Positions 34,039 to 44,767 of a stretch of 64,000 nucleotides of DNA are shown here, in pieces (positions within the stretch are counted from its first letter, which is position 1; each line of letters starts with the position of its first letter). The notes under the pieces were generated by a model. It saw nothing but the letters and a program-made list of their open reading frames with translations. It made no database searches and was not told where the DNA came from. Source of the stretch: Aquanectria penicillioides (Eukaryota > Ascomycota > Sordariomycetes > Hypocreales > Nectriaceae); the NCBI GenBank assembly GCA_003415625.1, contig PYIU01000005.1:1865001-1929000 (forward strand). The letters run 5' to 3'. A program made the translations under genes and the position numbers.

Positions 34039-34047
34039 ATCAGATAA
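34039..34047 (+). promoter_or_regulatory. Iron-responsive GATA factor site (ATCAGATAA)
   Basis: Second exact ATCWGATAA, also preceded by GG, 210-218 bp upstream of the FTR1 ATG and 38 bp from the first site in the same orientation. A CCAAT box, the core of CBC/HapX recognition, is nearby at 34062-34066, but without a clear HapX half-site. Confidence 0.85.
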
Positions 34048-34317
34048 TCAGCACACAGCCACCAATGCCAAATCGAGTCATCAGGCAGATGGGAAGATAA
34101 ACTTTGTACCTGGTACATGAGCGTTGAGGAATTCGCATGGGGGGTGATCATGACAGGAAAGCCAGCGTGGGGCAGCGAATGGAGTCATGCGACGCCAGCA
34201 GCAACCGCAGATGGAGCTACTTACGAGCGGTGGGAGGCGGCCCCGAGAATTGTGCGACAAGGGGCGTGTAGTGAGGGTACCTAACTGCATTGGAGGCTGG
34301 CAAAGACATACCCCCCT

Positions 34318-34334
34318 CCCCCCCCCCCCCCCCC
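34318..34334. repeat. C17 homopolymer tract
   Basis: Seventeen C after CCCCCCT, followed by TCCCTTTTTTTCTTCC. A pure polypyrimidine stretch of about 40 bases in the FTR1-FET3 interval. Confidence 0.8.
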
Positions 34335-34764
34335 TCCCTTTTTTTCTTCCTTGGTCCGTTTCCCATGTTTCTAATGAGGCGTGCGCGACGTGAAGATCAA
34401 ACGCTCAGCCGATTGGGATGTGGATGTGGATGTGGCTTTGACGCCATACCGCTAGCACGGACAACGCTCAGCAAGGAATTGCCTCGTCTTGTGCAGTGCG
34501 TGGGATGGAACTTGCCGGGCTTTGCGCAACGCCATTGCATACTACGAGGGGAAGAGCTTGAGGATACGGGCATTGTGATAGGGCAAATCCTTGTGCTTCT
34601 TCTTCTTCTCTTTTTTTTTTCTTTTCCTTTACTTCCCTTTTGTTGTTCAACTTTGCTTTTTATCCCGCGTAAAGGGGCAACAGGCTGTGTCATGGCCGAG
34701 GTTCTTTGTGGCCATCTACCACCACCCGAACGCCCATCCGTTCACGAGACGTGTAAGTGGATAT

Positions 34765-34794
34765 GGAGCTGGGAGCTGGGAGCTGGGATCTGGG
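34765..34794. repeat. Tandem GGAGCTGGGA repeats
   Basis: Three tandem copies of GAGCTGGGA followed by a degenerate fourth (TCTGGG). The same unit occurs at 8441-8483. Confidence 0.7.
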
Positions 34795-34867
34795 GGTGGA
34801 GAGACAAGTGCAAAGCAACCAAAACGGGCATGGTTTGACAAGAGAAAAAGACCAAGAAGGAAAGACG

Positions 34868-34893
34868 CAAGAAAAGAAAAGAAAAGAAAAGAA
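34868..34893. repeat. (AAAAG)n microsatellite
   Basis: Four to five tandem GAAAA units in the FTR1-FET3 interval. Confidence 0.8.
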
Positions 34894-37800
34894 AGATCAA
34901 AAAGTCGAATCTCTATTTCTTGACGGTCCTTCTGAGGACCCGTGTGCCATATCCGTCTACGGAAATCGAATTTGGAAGCGCGTAGATTGTGAACAAGAGG
35001 AACAAGAACGGTGGCGCACATAGACGACGTACCGGATGGAGACAAAATACTGCAGGGCGCGTCGATCGGACGACGATGCTCTAGCATGCAGTTATTGCAG
35101 CCTAGGATTGGCATCGGAGCCCAGGTCATGCGACATGCGCATTGTAAGAGATTTTGATGATGCATGGTTGGGCACACCAGGGAGGGGGGCGTAAGACGTC
35201 AGGTTTAGCTTAGGCTTAGGTTTAGACTCAGACATAGAGTGAAAGACAAGCCCCAGAAACTAAGGCAAAGCAAGGCAAGGCGAGGTAGACATGGAGGGGA
35301 GGAAATGGAATGATGGGGGGAAATGAGAGAGATGAGGCTATGTGCTTAGCAGCTCAGGTGCCGTTTTCTTTACGAAATACCGTGCCTCAAAACGTAACTT
35401 TGATTTTCCTACCGGCGCAGGCTAAGACATCATCGGCAGTAGTCCGTGGTGGTAGCATCAATACTACTACACATTGATTCTGGTGCATTCACCTTTTCTT
35501 TTTCTTAGCGACTGCCATATTTTGCATTGCCCAGGAGGAGTCATTATTACGAAGCTAGGAGTGTTTGGCGAAATTGAAAAGAGGGAAGGACCGGAGGTTT
35601 CGTGGGTTCCTGTCGTCAGAGCAGGACGGAAGCATACCGAGATTTTTTTTTCCCCATCTAAACGGAGATCCGAGCAGATACGAAAACCATCAGCTACAAA
35701 AAAAAAAAAACCGAACAAGGGCACCAAACATGGGGACAGGGGCGCCCTTGGAGGACGCACACACAGTCCATCGTTCCCATGGAACCTCTCAGCCGTAGCA
35801 GCTGGATGGATTAATGGCCCATGCTTCGACCCCGACTCACCGGCCATTCACAGAGCTTGCCCGACGCCATCCGGAGAGCCGCCCACGCCCCGTTGGCCGT
35901 GTCGTCCAGGCGCTGGGGCTGGTTTGGTGGAGGAGACTCAGGCCTAGACCGGCCATCTGGACGAGCTCCGGCATCTTGATCCCCTCTTGGGCCCGTTCGA
36001 CCCACTGATGCCCTTTCGGGGTGTGGGAGGCAGAGAAGAGGACAAAGACAAGGACGAGGACGAGGACGAGGACGATCCAGCCTCCCCACGCTTGTCGCCT
36101 GTCTCTCCAGTGTTTCCTCTCTTTCCGCCTTTGGCCTCCTCCCCCTCCCCGGCTTCTCTTCGTTGTTGTGTCCCAGATTAGCTTCGGAGGTGTGTCGGTC
36201 AACGAGAAAAGCTCAAACCACACAAGTCTCGGGGTTTTTTTTTTCTCGCACTGAGGATATTTGATGGCTGCCCAGATGTACACTGGTCAGCCCACACACG
36301 CAGACAATAGCCGCCCTCCGCGGCCATGGACATGGAACCATCTTGGCGAGTTTTGTAGCTCTTTGCTTCAGCTCAGCACAGAGCAACCAAAACTTGGCTT
36401 ACACAAGAACAACACCAAAATCAACAATAACAAAAAATACTACCCACGCATGCTCCGAATTGATCAAGTCATCTGTCTCTGCGATCCCCACACTACGGTG
36501 ACCCGCCCTCCCCATCGGCCGGTCGCGCCGCGCCATGGGGGAGGGGGGCCAGTGCGCTAGGAGACAAGCTTGGCAAGAAGCTTAGGAGCAAACATTGAAG
36601 ACTATTCTCATAACAGTGCGAGATTGCTGTAGCCCACGGGTTCGCGTCCCTCTCAGTGTCAAGCTTTTCCAGGGCTCCCATGCACCAGACCCATGGATGT
36701 GGACCGCTCCTCGGCTCTGACGTGCCGTGGGCGGAACTTGGCTGTCCACTGTGGAATCGTCCTTGGCAGCGTTGCAGGCGCAGCAAGACCCTTTGGAGGC
36801 TTCGGGTTGGCCTTGGCCTTGGTCTTGGCTTCTGGGGAGCTGCTGGGGAGCGGCACACACAGACACCACGCAGGCATTCTTCGGCCTCGGAGAGAGTCAC
36901 AGTGAATGAGAAAGAGGGAGGGAGGGACTGGTGATCGTCCACTTGGAGTGCCATCTTGGGTGCGACCCGGCTTGGCACGGGATAGGTCCAGAGCCGAGAC
37001 CCCCGGAGCAATCCCCAGGGTGCCATGCACATCTTTCACACCCCCCGGTCCAGCGATTGGAGCTGTGGGCGGCAAGCTCCTCAGTCGGCCATTATTAGTT
37101 GAAAGTTGACGGCGACGTTGGGATGGGATGGGGAGCCCATTTGCGGCACCTCATCTGTGTTGGGCGGCCGACTTTTTGTCGATAAACTCGAAACACCAAG
37201 CCAGACGGAATCAATGGCACATGGTCACCACAGAGCACCGCGTGGCACCACCATCCCTCCGCCCCGTCCGCTTCAGTTCAGTCCCCATGCCGCGGGGGAC
37301 CATTTCCCTCCATTGCAATGACCTCTTTCTCCGCTACTAGACGAAATCACTGGCCACCGATCGATAAGATTAACACACGCACACACACACACACCATGGC
37401 ATTGCGTGGGACCACCATGGCGTCGCCTGGCGCGGGCTCGACTGAGGACGTCCCAAGCCCCCTCAAGCCACAAGCCGTCCATCTTATCCATCTGTGGAAT
37501 CAACAGATCAATGACATCCCGCACCATGTCATGTCTACAGTATACCGCTTTCCTCTGTGTTTCTCTGCCTCTGCAGCGCTGTTCCATGTCGCATGCCTCA
37601 TGCGCCTCACCCTCCCCCATTGACTAGACCAGGCCCCGACTCCTCCCCCTGTCCGTCGTGATACGGCGTCTACGTGCTACACGACATGGTAGTATTCAGT
37701 CATGTTCCACGTATGGCAGCACGGTGACGGAGTTTATCCCAACACAAGAGAGCTCTTCCTCGGCAGCTTCAATCCTTTTCACTAGCAAGGAAGAGAAAAA

Positions 37801-38553
37801 GGCTACCGTCCCGTACTCTCCTGCAGCCCAACTCAAATCCTGATGTGGTCCAATCTGCGTTGTGCTATGTAGCAGGCAAGCTAGTTCATTCGTCCAGCAA
37901 AGCCTCGTTGCTCCCTTACTCTTTCAGCCGCCTTCTGCTTCCCACTCCCACTCCTCCACTCCTAATGCTACTCCCACTCCCACTCGCACCTCGCACCTTG
38001 CCCCCGGTCTCCAGTCTCCAGTCTCCCCAATGGTATCACACTAGAATGAGCCATGACACGGTTTTTCGACCCACGGGGTGCCATCTGGGTGGGCATGTCT
38101 CGCGCTTTGCTCGGAATTGGGGCTTTTTATCAATCAAATCTCGCCTTGTAACCGGTACATCTGAGTGATTAACACGACGAGCTCCGACTAAAGGGAAACA
38201 ACCTACAATGTCCATCCATTCCCTCGACGCCGGCCCATCGCCTCGTCCATGGGTTCGCATCATCGTCCCACCTTGTGTCTCCAATTTCCTCTGTGTGGTG
38301 TCTTTTTTTTTTTTTTTTTGGCCCTTCCTCCCCTCTTCGCCTTACCCGATTCTTTCGTCCGCTTTGCTGCTCTTGGACGGATCGAGTCAATCAATCATCA
38401 TCCCTTTCGCACACGCCCCCCCTAGTTCTCCCACCCATCATCCCGGTCCGCGGGCTTCTCAGGCAACTCACTCCCTACCTTAGCTCCTTTGCAAGGTCAC
38501 CGTCCTTAGTCTTGTCTCTTGACTCTTGACTCTTCATCCCACGCCTTCATCGC

Positions 38554-38562
38554 TTATCTGAT
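38554..38562 (-). promoter_or_regulatory. Iron-responsive GATA factor site upstream of FET3
   Basis: TTATCTGAT on the plus strand is the reverse complement of ATCAGATAA, and the extended minus-strand context is again GGATCAGATAA. It lies 166-174 bp upstream of the FET3 ATG, nearly the same distance as the nearer site before FTR1. Confidence 0.85.
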
Positions 38563-38727
38563 CCGGCCATCTCCCATCTGTCTCTTCGTCTTTCCCATCT
38601 TTCCCTCCAACCTGTGTTGATGAGGTCGGCGTAACCTCCATCCCATCCTGTTCATTCATCTCTCTCTTCTCTCCCCTCCCTTCCTCACTCTCCTCCTCGT
38701 TTCTAATCCAATTGCTCCTCAAACATC

Positions 38728-40933
38728 ATGGTTCCCAGCTTCCTGCCCGCCGTGGCAGCTTCTTTGCTGGCTTTACCACAGCTAGCTGCCGCTGCCACCA
38801 TCAACTATGACTTTGATATCCACTGGGTGAGAGCAAACCCAGATGGCGCCCAGGAGCGCCCCGTCATTGGAATCAACGGCAAGTGGCCAATTCCTACTAT
38901 TGAGGCCAATGTCGGCGACAGAGTCATCATCAATGCCCACAACAACCTCGGAAACCAGTCTACTTCGCTGCATTTCCACGGCCTGTACATGAACGGCACC
39001 ACTCACATGGATGGCCCTGCTGGCGTCACCCAGTGCCCAATTGCGCCAGGCTCCTCCTTCACATACAACTTTACCGTACGGACCTCCTGCAATATGTAGA
39101 CTTCGAGAGCTTTTACTGACTCGTAGAGTAGATTGACCAACCAGGCACTTACTGGTATCACTCTCATACCAGCGCCCAGTACCCTGATGGTTTGCGCGGT
39201 CCTCTCATTGTCCATGATAAAGACTTCCCTTACAAGGACAACTATGATGAGGAGCTTGTTGTGACCCTCTCCGACTGGTATCATGATGAGATGCAGGACC
39301 TCATTCCCAAGTTCTTCATGGTCAAGTCGAACCCATCTGGAGCTGAGCCCGTCCCCAAAGCCGCTCTCATGAATGAGACGCAAAACTTTACGGTTTCCGT
39401 TCAGCCTGGCAAGACATACTTGTTCCGTGTCATTAACATGGGAGCCTTTGCCGGGCAGTATCTCTGGTTCGAGGGCCACAAGATGCGCATTGTCGAGGTC
39501 GACGGCATCTACACCGAGGAGGGTGAGGCAGATATGATCTACCTCTCTGCTGCTCAGCGAGTCAGCTTCCTCCTGACCACCATGAACGACACTTCCAAGA
39601 ACTTCCCCATTGCTGCCAGCATGGACACTGTAAGTAACCCTTAACAAAACTATTCATTTGGTTGCGACGAGTGAACACGATGCTGACATTTGATTGCTAG
39701 ACCCTGTTCGATCTTCTTCCTAGCGACCTCAACTACAACTCTACTGGCTGGCTCGTTTATGACAAGAGCAAGGAGCTTCCCGCCGCCGCCACAGTCGACG
39801 CGCTGGAGCCCTTTGATGACATGACGCTCGTGCCCTACGACAAGATGGAGCTCCTGGGCGAGCCCGACCGCACCGTCCAGCTCGACGTCATGATGGACAA
39901 CCTGGCAGACGGCCAAAACTACGCCTTCTTCAACAACATCACCTACCGCGCGGCCAAGGTCCCCACCCTATACACGGCCCTGAACGCTGGCGAAAACGCC
40001 GAGAACCCGGCCGTGTATGGCACTTACACCCACTCCTTTGTCCTTAAGAAGGACGAGATTGTCCAACTCGTCGTCAACAACCTCGACTCTGGCCGCCACC
40101 CTTTCCATCTGCACGGCCACGCCTTCCAGGCCATCTACCGTTCCGAAGAGGAGGCTGGCACCTGGGAGGACGTCAACGTCGCTGAGAAGGATCTCCCCAA
40201 GATGCCCATGCGCCGTGATACCCTTGTCATCTACCCCAATGGCAACATTGTCATGCGCTTCAAGGCCGACAACCCAGGTAAGCTATATTGATGATTCTCT
40301 CATACTCATACATATATATGAGTCAAATTGCTTTGTTAAGACCGTGCAACTGACCTTCGGAATTAGGCGTGTGGCTGTTCCACTGCCACATCGAGTGGCA
40401 CGTCGTCTCTGGTCTGACCGCCACCTTTGTCGAGAACCCTCTCGAGCTCCAAAAGACCCTCTCTATCCCGAACGACCACCTTGAGGCTTGCAGCGCCGCT
40501 GGCATGGCCACCAAGGGTAATGCTGCCGGCAACACTGCCAACTACCTGGACCTCACTGGCGAGAACATTCCTCCGCCTAACCTCCCTGCTGGGTTCGTAC
40601 CCTCATCCCCCCCCCCTTTGTTGATTTTCACCTCCCTCCCTTTTATTTTATTTTTTGTTGAATTAGCTAACCTGTGTGTTTCCGCATAGTTTCACTACTA
40701 AGGGCATCGTCGCTCTCGTCTTCAGCGCCATCGCCGGTATCCTGGGCGTGAGCGTCGTCGCCTGGTATGGCATGGCGCCCCCGGTCGAGGACGGCCCCGG
40801 CGCTCTCGGCAGCGGCATCATGGACTCCGACTCCGGCCCGGACTCGCGGGAGCAGACCCAGACCCAAAACGGCCAGACGGAGGAGATTACCGCCACGACG
40901 AGAGGCGCTGGTACGAATGCAGCGCGATCGTAA
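38728..40933 (+). CDS. fet3: Fet3-type multicopper ferroxidase
   Basis: Oxidises Fe2+ to Fe3+ at the cell surface for import by FTR1. Exons 38728..39075, 39132..39629, 39701..40277, 40367..40592 and 40690..40933 join to 630 residues. The signal peptide is about residues 1-22 ([18 protein letters not shown]). Four copper-binding His blocks are present: [21 protein letters not shown] and the HCHIEWH segment including the type 1 Cys. Several N-glycosylation sequons are seen (NQST, NGTT, NETQ). The last exon encodes one membrane helix (about 555-578, [20 protein letters not shown]) and a short acidic tail, the topology of Fet3. The [11 protein letters not shown] and [14 protein letters not shown] region corresponds to the iron-site part of Fet3. 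The donor GTTCGT at 40593 is weak but is the only in-frame choice for the last intron. Divergent partner of FTR1 with a shared regulatory motif. Confidence 0.96.
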
Positions 40934-41680
40934 GGCGCTGGGAGGGTTGTGTAGGCTCACGACTTGAGATGAGTATCATGGATTGTCGGGGGCGAAAACG
41001 ATTGCTATCGATTCTTCTTAGAGCCAAGAGCTCGTTCTATTTAGTTTTGCCTTGAATAATACCACTTGTTTGCCACTTTCCTATCATATGATAACTTTCT
41101 CCACAGCTTCTCATTTCTATTCGTGCTCATGATGATGTCTCGTGAAAAAAAAGATTGATGTTGTTCAATTCCAGCGAGTGTCCGACGTCCGTCGTCTACG
41201 ATTAAACAAGTTATAGACAAGAGAACCAAAGCTATGTGTACAGAGAAGTCTAAAAAGGGTACGACACCCGCTAAATCCGAAGCAAGATTTCTGCGATTAA
41301 GAACCCTCCATCCCCTGATGCAGGTATGTCAGCAGTAACCCAGTTTCCGGTTATTTTCGTCATCTCCCCTGTCCTGTTCCTTAGTTTCCTCCCCCATTAC
41401 GCCATTTCATGCAGTCCAGGGGATCCATGATCCATATCCACCTAAACGAAGTCCCTAGTTGTTCAGTCCGCGTAAAGAAGAGACTTGATTGAAAATTGGT
41501 TCCAATAAGATTGGCAAAGTTTGCATACCCTTCCACCGACCACGGGAAGCGTACCGTTTGGGCAAGAATAAAAAAAAAGGCCACCCAGTTGCAAGGCAAT
41601 TAGCTCCCATAGCCTTCCCATGTTGGATGCCAATTATTATAAAGTATATTGTCGGGTCAAATTAGAAAGACCTAGCACGT
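40934..41680. other. Convergent 3' region between FET3 and PIS1
   Basis: AT-rich, about 750 bp between two gene ends. Open frames of about 60-70 codons lack features. No gene is seen. Confidence 0.5.
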
Positions 41681-42742
41681 TTAAGCAGTCTTAGGCTTAG
41701 GCCTGGGAAGACCCTTCTCTCTGCGGGTCTTCACGTCGACCTCAGCGAGGCCCTTACTGGCGTTGACAAGCTGGACAATGTTGATGAACTGCTTGGCAAA
41801 CATTACGGGGAAGCTGATTCCAGCAATGACCCAGGGCCAGAAGGAGTCCATCTTGTTGGCACGAGCGAGCTCGAGGGCAGCGGCGCTGAAGGGGTCGGGG
41901 AAAATCTGTCGGAGGATCGAAGTGTTGACCTGGACACCAGGCTGGAGGGCCTCGCCGCTAGTATTCTCGACCGTCTTGATCAGATGGGGAGACAGCAAGG
42001 GGGAAGAGAAAGAGAGCAGGTAGAGGGCAATGAAGAAGACCTCGTTGAGAGCACAGAAAATGAACAGCACGGTCTGGACGTTGTTAGTCAAAATTGAATC
42101 AATAATGGAACTGGATGAGCGAGAAGCTTACCTTGTTGGTATAGTAAAGGTTGAGAAGCCAGCTCTGGCTCTTGTCGATGTTCTTGTGGCTAGAATCGGT
42201 GCCAGAAACGACGAGGGTGGCGTACATGTGCATGTAGTGGCTGGCAAGATCGAGGGCAATCAGTCCCTGGAAGATGATAGCCCAGCGAGGGAAGGCCGAA
42301 GACAGGAAGACGAGAAGGCATGCGGTAGTGCATCGATCAGTCACCATGTCGAGGACGGCGCCAAAGCGAGTGGACTGCTCAAAGACTCGCGCAACGTAGC
42401 CATCGAGGGCATCGAGGAGGCAGGAGACACTGTAGAGGACAGAGCACGTTCGAGGGTGGAGGGGCATGTAGTACAGAGAAGCGATGGCGAGGACGATTCG
42501 AGAGTAGCCTGCAGACACATGGCATTAGCGAAACAGGACACTGTGAGGTTAAGATGAAGCGCTGGCATACCGATGATGTTGGGCCAGAAGAGGAAGATGT
42601 TCTCGTCGGGAAGGTCGTCCGAAGCATCCGGAGACTTGTGAGCAGTGCCGTTGCCGTTAACCTGGACATCGCGCTCTTCATCAGAAGAAGTCGGCGTGTC
42701 CTTGGCCTTGGCAGCCTGGCTTCGGGTCTGTCGCGCAGGCAT
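41681..42742 (-). CDS. pis1: CDP-diacylglycerol-inositol 3-phosphatidyltransferase (phosphatidylinositol synthase)
   Basis: Makes phosphatidylinositol from CDP-diacylglycerol and myo-inositol in the ER membrane; an essential step before phosphoinositides and inositol sphingolipids. Exons on the minus strand, 42742..42571, 42508..42132 and 42073..41681, give 313 residues. The N-terminal 45 residues are polar and disordered. The CDP-alcohol phosphotransferase signature is complete: Asp90, Asp93-Gly94, Ala97-Arg98, Gly107, Asp111 and Asp115 in D-x2-D-G-x2-A-R-x8-G-x3-D-x3-D spacing. Several hydrophobic segments flank it (NIFLFWPNIIG, LLVFLSSAFPRWAIIF, VLFIFCALNEVFFIALYLLSF, FWPWVIAGISFPVMF). The protein is longer than yeast Pis1 (220 residues) because of the N-terminal tail and a lumenal loop (SSPLLSPHLIKTVENTSG..), a pattern I associate with Pezizomycotina. 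The tail is Lys/Arg-rich. Confidence 0.93.
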
Positions 42743-44767
42743 GATGGCGTTGCGGGAGGGGTCGTGGATATTGTTTAGGAGTTGCGATAGCTAATCAGCC
42801 TTATCATCTGCCGCGCTGGCTGAGATAGTCGCGAACGGTTGGCAGCAAAAGGGTCAGGGGCTGACAGAGAGACGACCTGAGGTGTCGATGAAACGGAAGA
42901 AGCAGCCACGTCGTGAGCAGGGAGGGACGGAAAGGGAGGCGATGGGTGCGAAGGAGCGGATGAGAAGGAGGAGGAAAAAAAAAGACTTTGGGGAGAAGTG
43001 AAGTGGACGGGTCGCAATGTGGAAGAGGAGGTGGTGGGTTAAAGTTCCGAGATGATGATGGCCCTGAGTACCATTGATAATGTGTGCGTACGTACTCCGT
43101 AGTGCTCTAGGTAGGTAGGTACGTAGCTGGAGCCTATGCTCCTTCCCTTTTTCTGCGTCCACTGGTTGCGCCAAGCCAGGTAGGGGCGACGCGCTCGGTA
43201 GGGCCGGGACGACTAGCGGCCCGCCTCGAGGGTAAGGCCTGTGCCAACCTCCACTCCAGGTGGTGCGGATCTTCACCCCATCACATGAGATGATGCTGCC
43301 AAGCTGGGACCTGGCCGAGCACACGATTGCTTGGATTGGAACACCAGAGACAAATTGTCAACCAGGGTAAGCACGGTACGGGTCCACTCAAGAGGCTGAT
43401 TTCTGTCAAGATGCCAGCATACGCGGGAGGACACCACGTACGATTTGGGACATTGGCACACGACGCGATGCGGTGATGACAGACGACGTGGACAGAACCC
43501 GAGAACATGTCGGAATCCCTGGCCCGCCATGTACCTATGTAGGTAGATGCGATCGCAGAGCATGGAGTTTGGCACAGTGCTCGGGGCTATCTTCAACGAC
43601 CACCTACACGTCGCTCTCCTCGTGCTAAACCCCCAGGATCTTGAGATAAAGAACTGGGCGCTTTCCATCGATACCACTCTGCATTAGCGGCTGGTCGGCC
43701 GAGATAAGGTAAGACATCAGCAACCCCTCTCTTCTACCACCCGCTTTTGGTGTCTGGCCAGCCTGCGCTCAAAGTGGCCGTGATATCAACCCACGATATC
43801 AAGACTACCTCGGCGCTTCTGCTCAGTGGAGATATCCAGACCGCGGCAGCACCCGTTATGCCACGCCATTTATCTGCCTCGTTGCCAAGCCAATCGACCC
43901 GAGCCAGAATGTAAACTACCATGTACATAATTACGGTGTACAGACGCAACATGCCATACATGCCATACTATGTACGCTCACCATTTCCCTCCGTCTTGTC
44001 CACGTCAACCCTGGCCTGATGAGCATGCTCTACTCCTTGAGGCCACGAGTGTAACAAAGTTCCACCGGCAGATGAGATTCCCTTGTCCCAGGAAATGCAT
44101 GCTTGCAACAAGGGCAAGGCGAGTGTAACGTGGGGTCTCTTCAGCGATCGCACTTCATTGCTTTCCTTTTTTCTTACCCATCTATCCAAATGGGGGGCTT
44201 GTTGGCCGTGAATTCCCCATTCCTATATCCAGTCGAAGTCTCACGGTGTCAGCTTCACGTTCCTTGTTTTTGACTACATATATTTCCTCATGACTACATT
44301 TCAGTCCTTTGCGTGAAGGCCAAGTCGTCGAAATATGCCACATGGCGTTTGAGGTTGATACGTCGCTTGGCTGCACCTGCGCGTGTAGCAAGGGCTCCAG
44401 CAGCAGTGATGTCCTTGGCGTCGGAAAATGCCTGCAGATGCTCGCAGAAGCGAGCTCCAGCCAACAGGGCTGGTCAAGCCTCACCCGCACCGCCCCACGG
44501 ACCAACGTCACTTGTGGCGAGCAGTGGCTGGCAACAGAAACCTTGCTTCCCCACCAAGTCATTGCTCCGGATTTCGACCTTCAACCCCGGTATCTCCGCG
44601 TTGCCTAGCTGATTCAACTTCATCGAGTGTCCAATTCACACTCACAACTGGCCTCAAACCGGTCAGGCCTCAGCCTAACCTGAGCCCGCAATCCATCTCC
44701 TGATTCTATCGCCATGTAACGATCTGTACATACTGCCTTAGGACAGCGTCGCACACAAACAATAGCC
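42743..44767. other. Divergent promoter region between pis1 and the Zn2Cys6 gene
   Basis: About 2 kb. No credible gene; short frames (43273-43677 -, 44309-44608 +) lack domains. An exact TACTCCGTA lies at 43093-43101, followed by GTAGGTAGGTAC-type repeats. Confidence 0.45.

Larger units (their letters stand above)
33830..38727. other. 4.9-kb FTR1-FET3 divergent intergenic region
   Basis: No credible gene. Open frames here (for example 34290-34838 +, 35474-35947 +, 36493-37032 -) are low-complexity and unspliceable. It holds three iron-GATA sites at its two ends, a G21 tract (33927-33947), a C17 tract (34318-34334), AAAAG and GGAGCTGGGA repeats, a (GAGGAC)-like acidic-coding repeat near 36045-36075 and a (AC)n tract near 37375-37394. 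The pyrimidine-rich stretch 38290-38720 is likely FET3 leader and core promoter. Confidence 0.55.

Noticed and set aside
36620..36660. GGGTTCGCGTCCC resembling a tRNA T-arm
   Set aside because: No matching acceptor stem, D-arm or anticodon arm could be folded upstream; no tRNA gene is supported in the window.
34290..38529. Several 90-185-codon frames in the FTR1-FET3 interval
   Set aside because: They run through poly-C, poly-T, poly-Pro or poly-Phe tracts and cannot be chained by splice sites.
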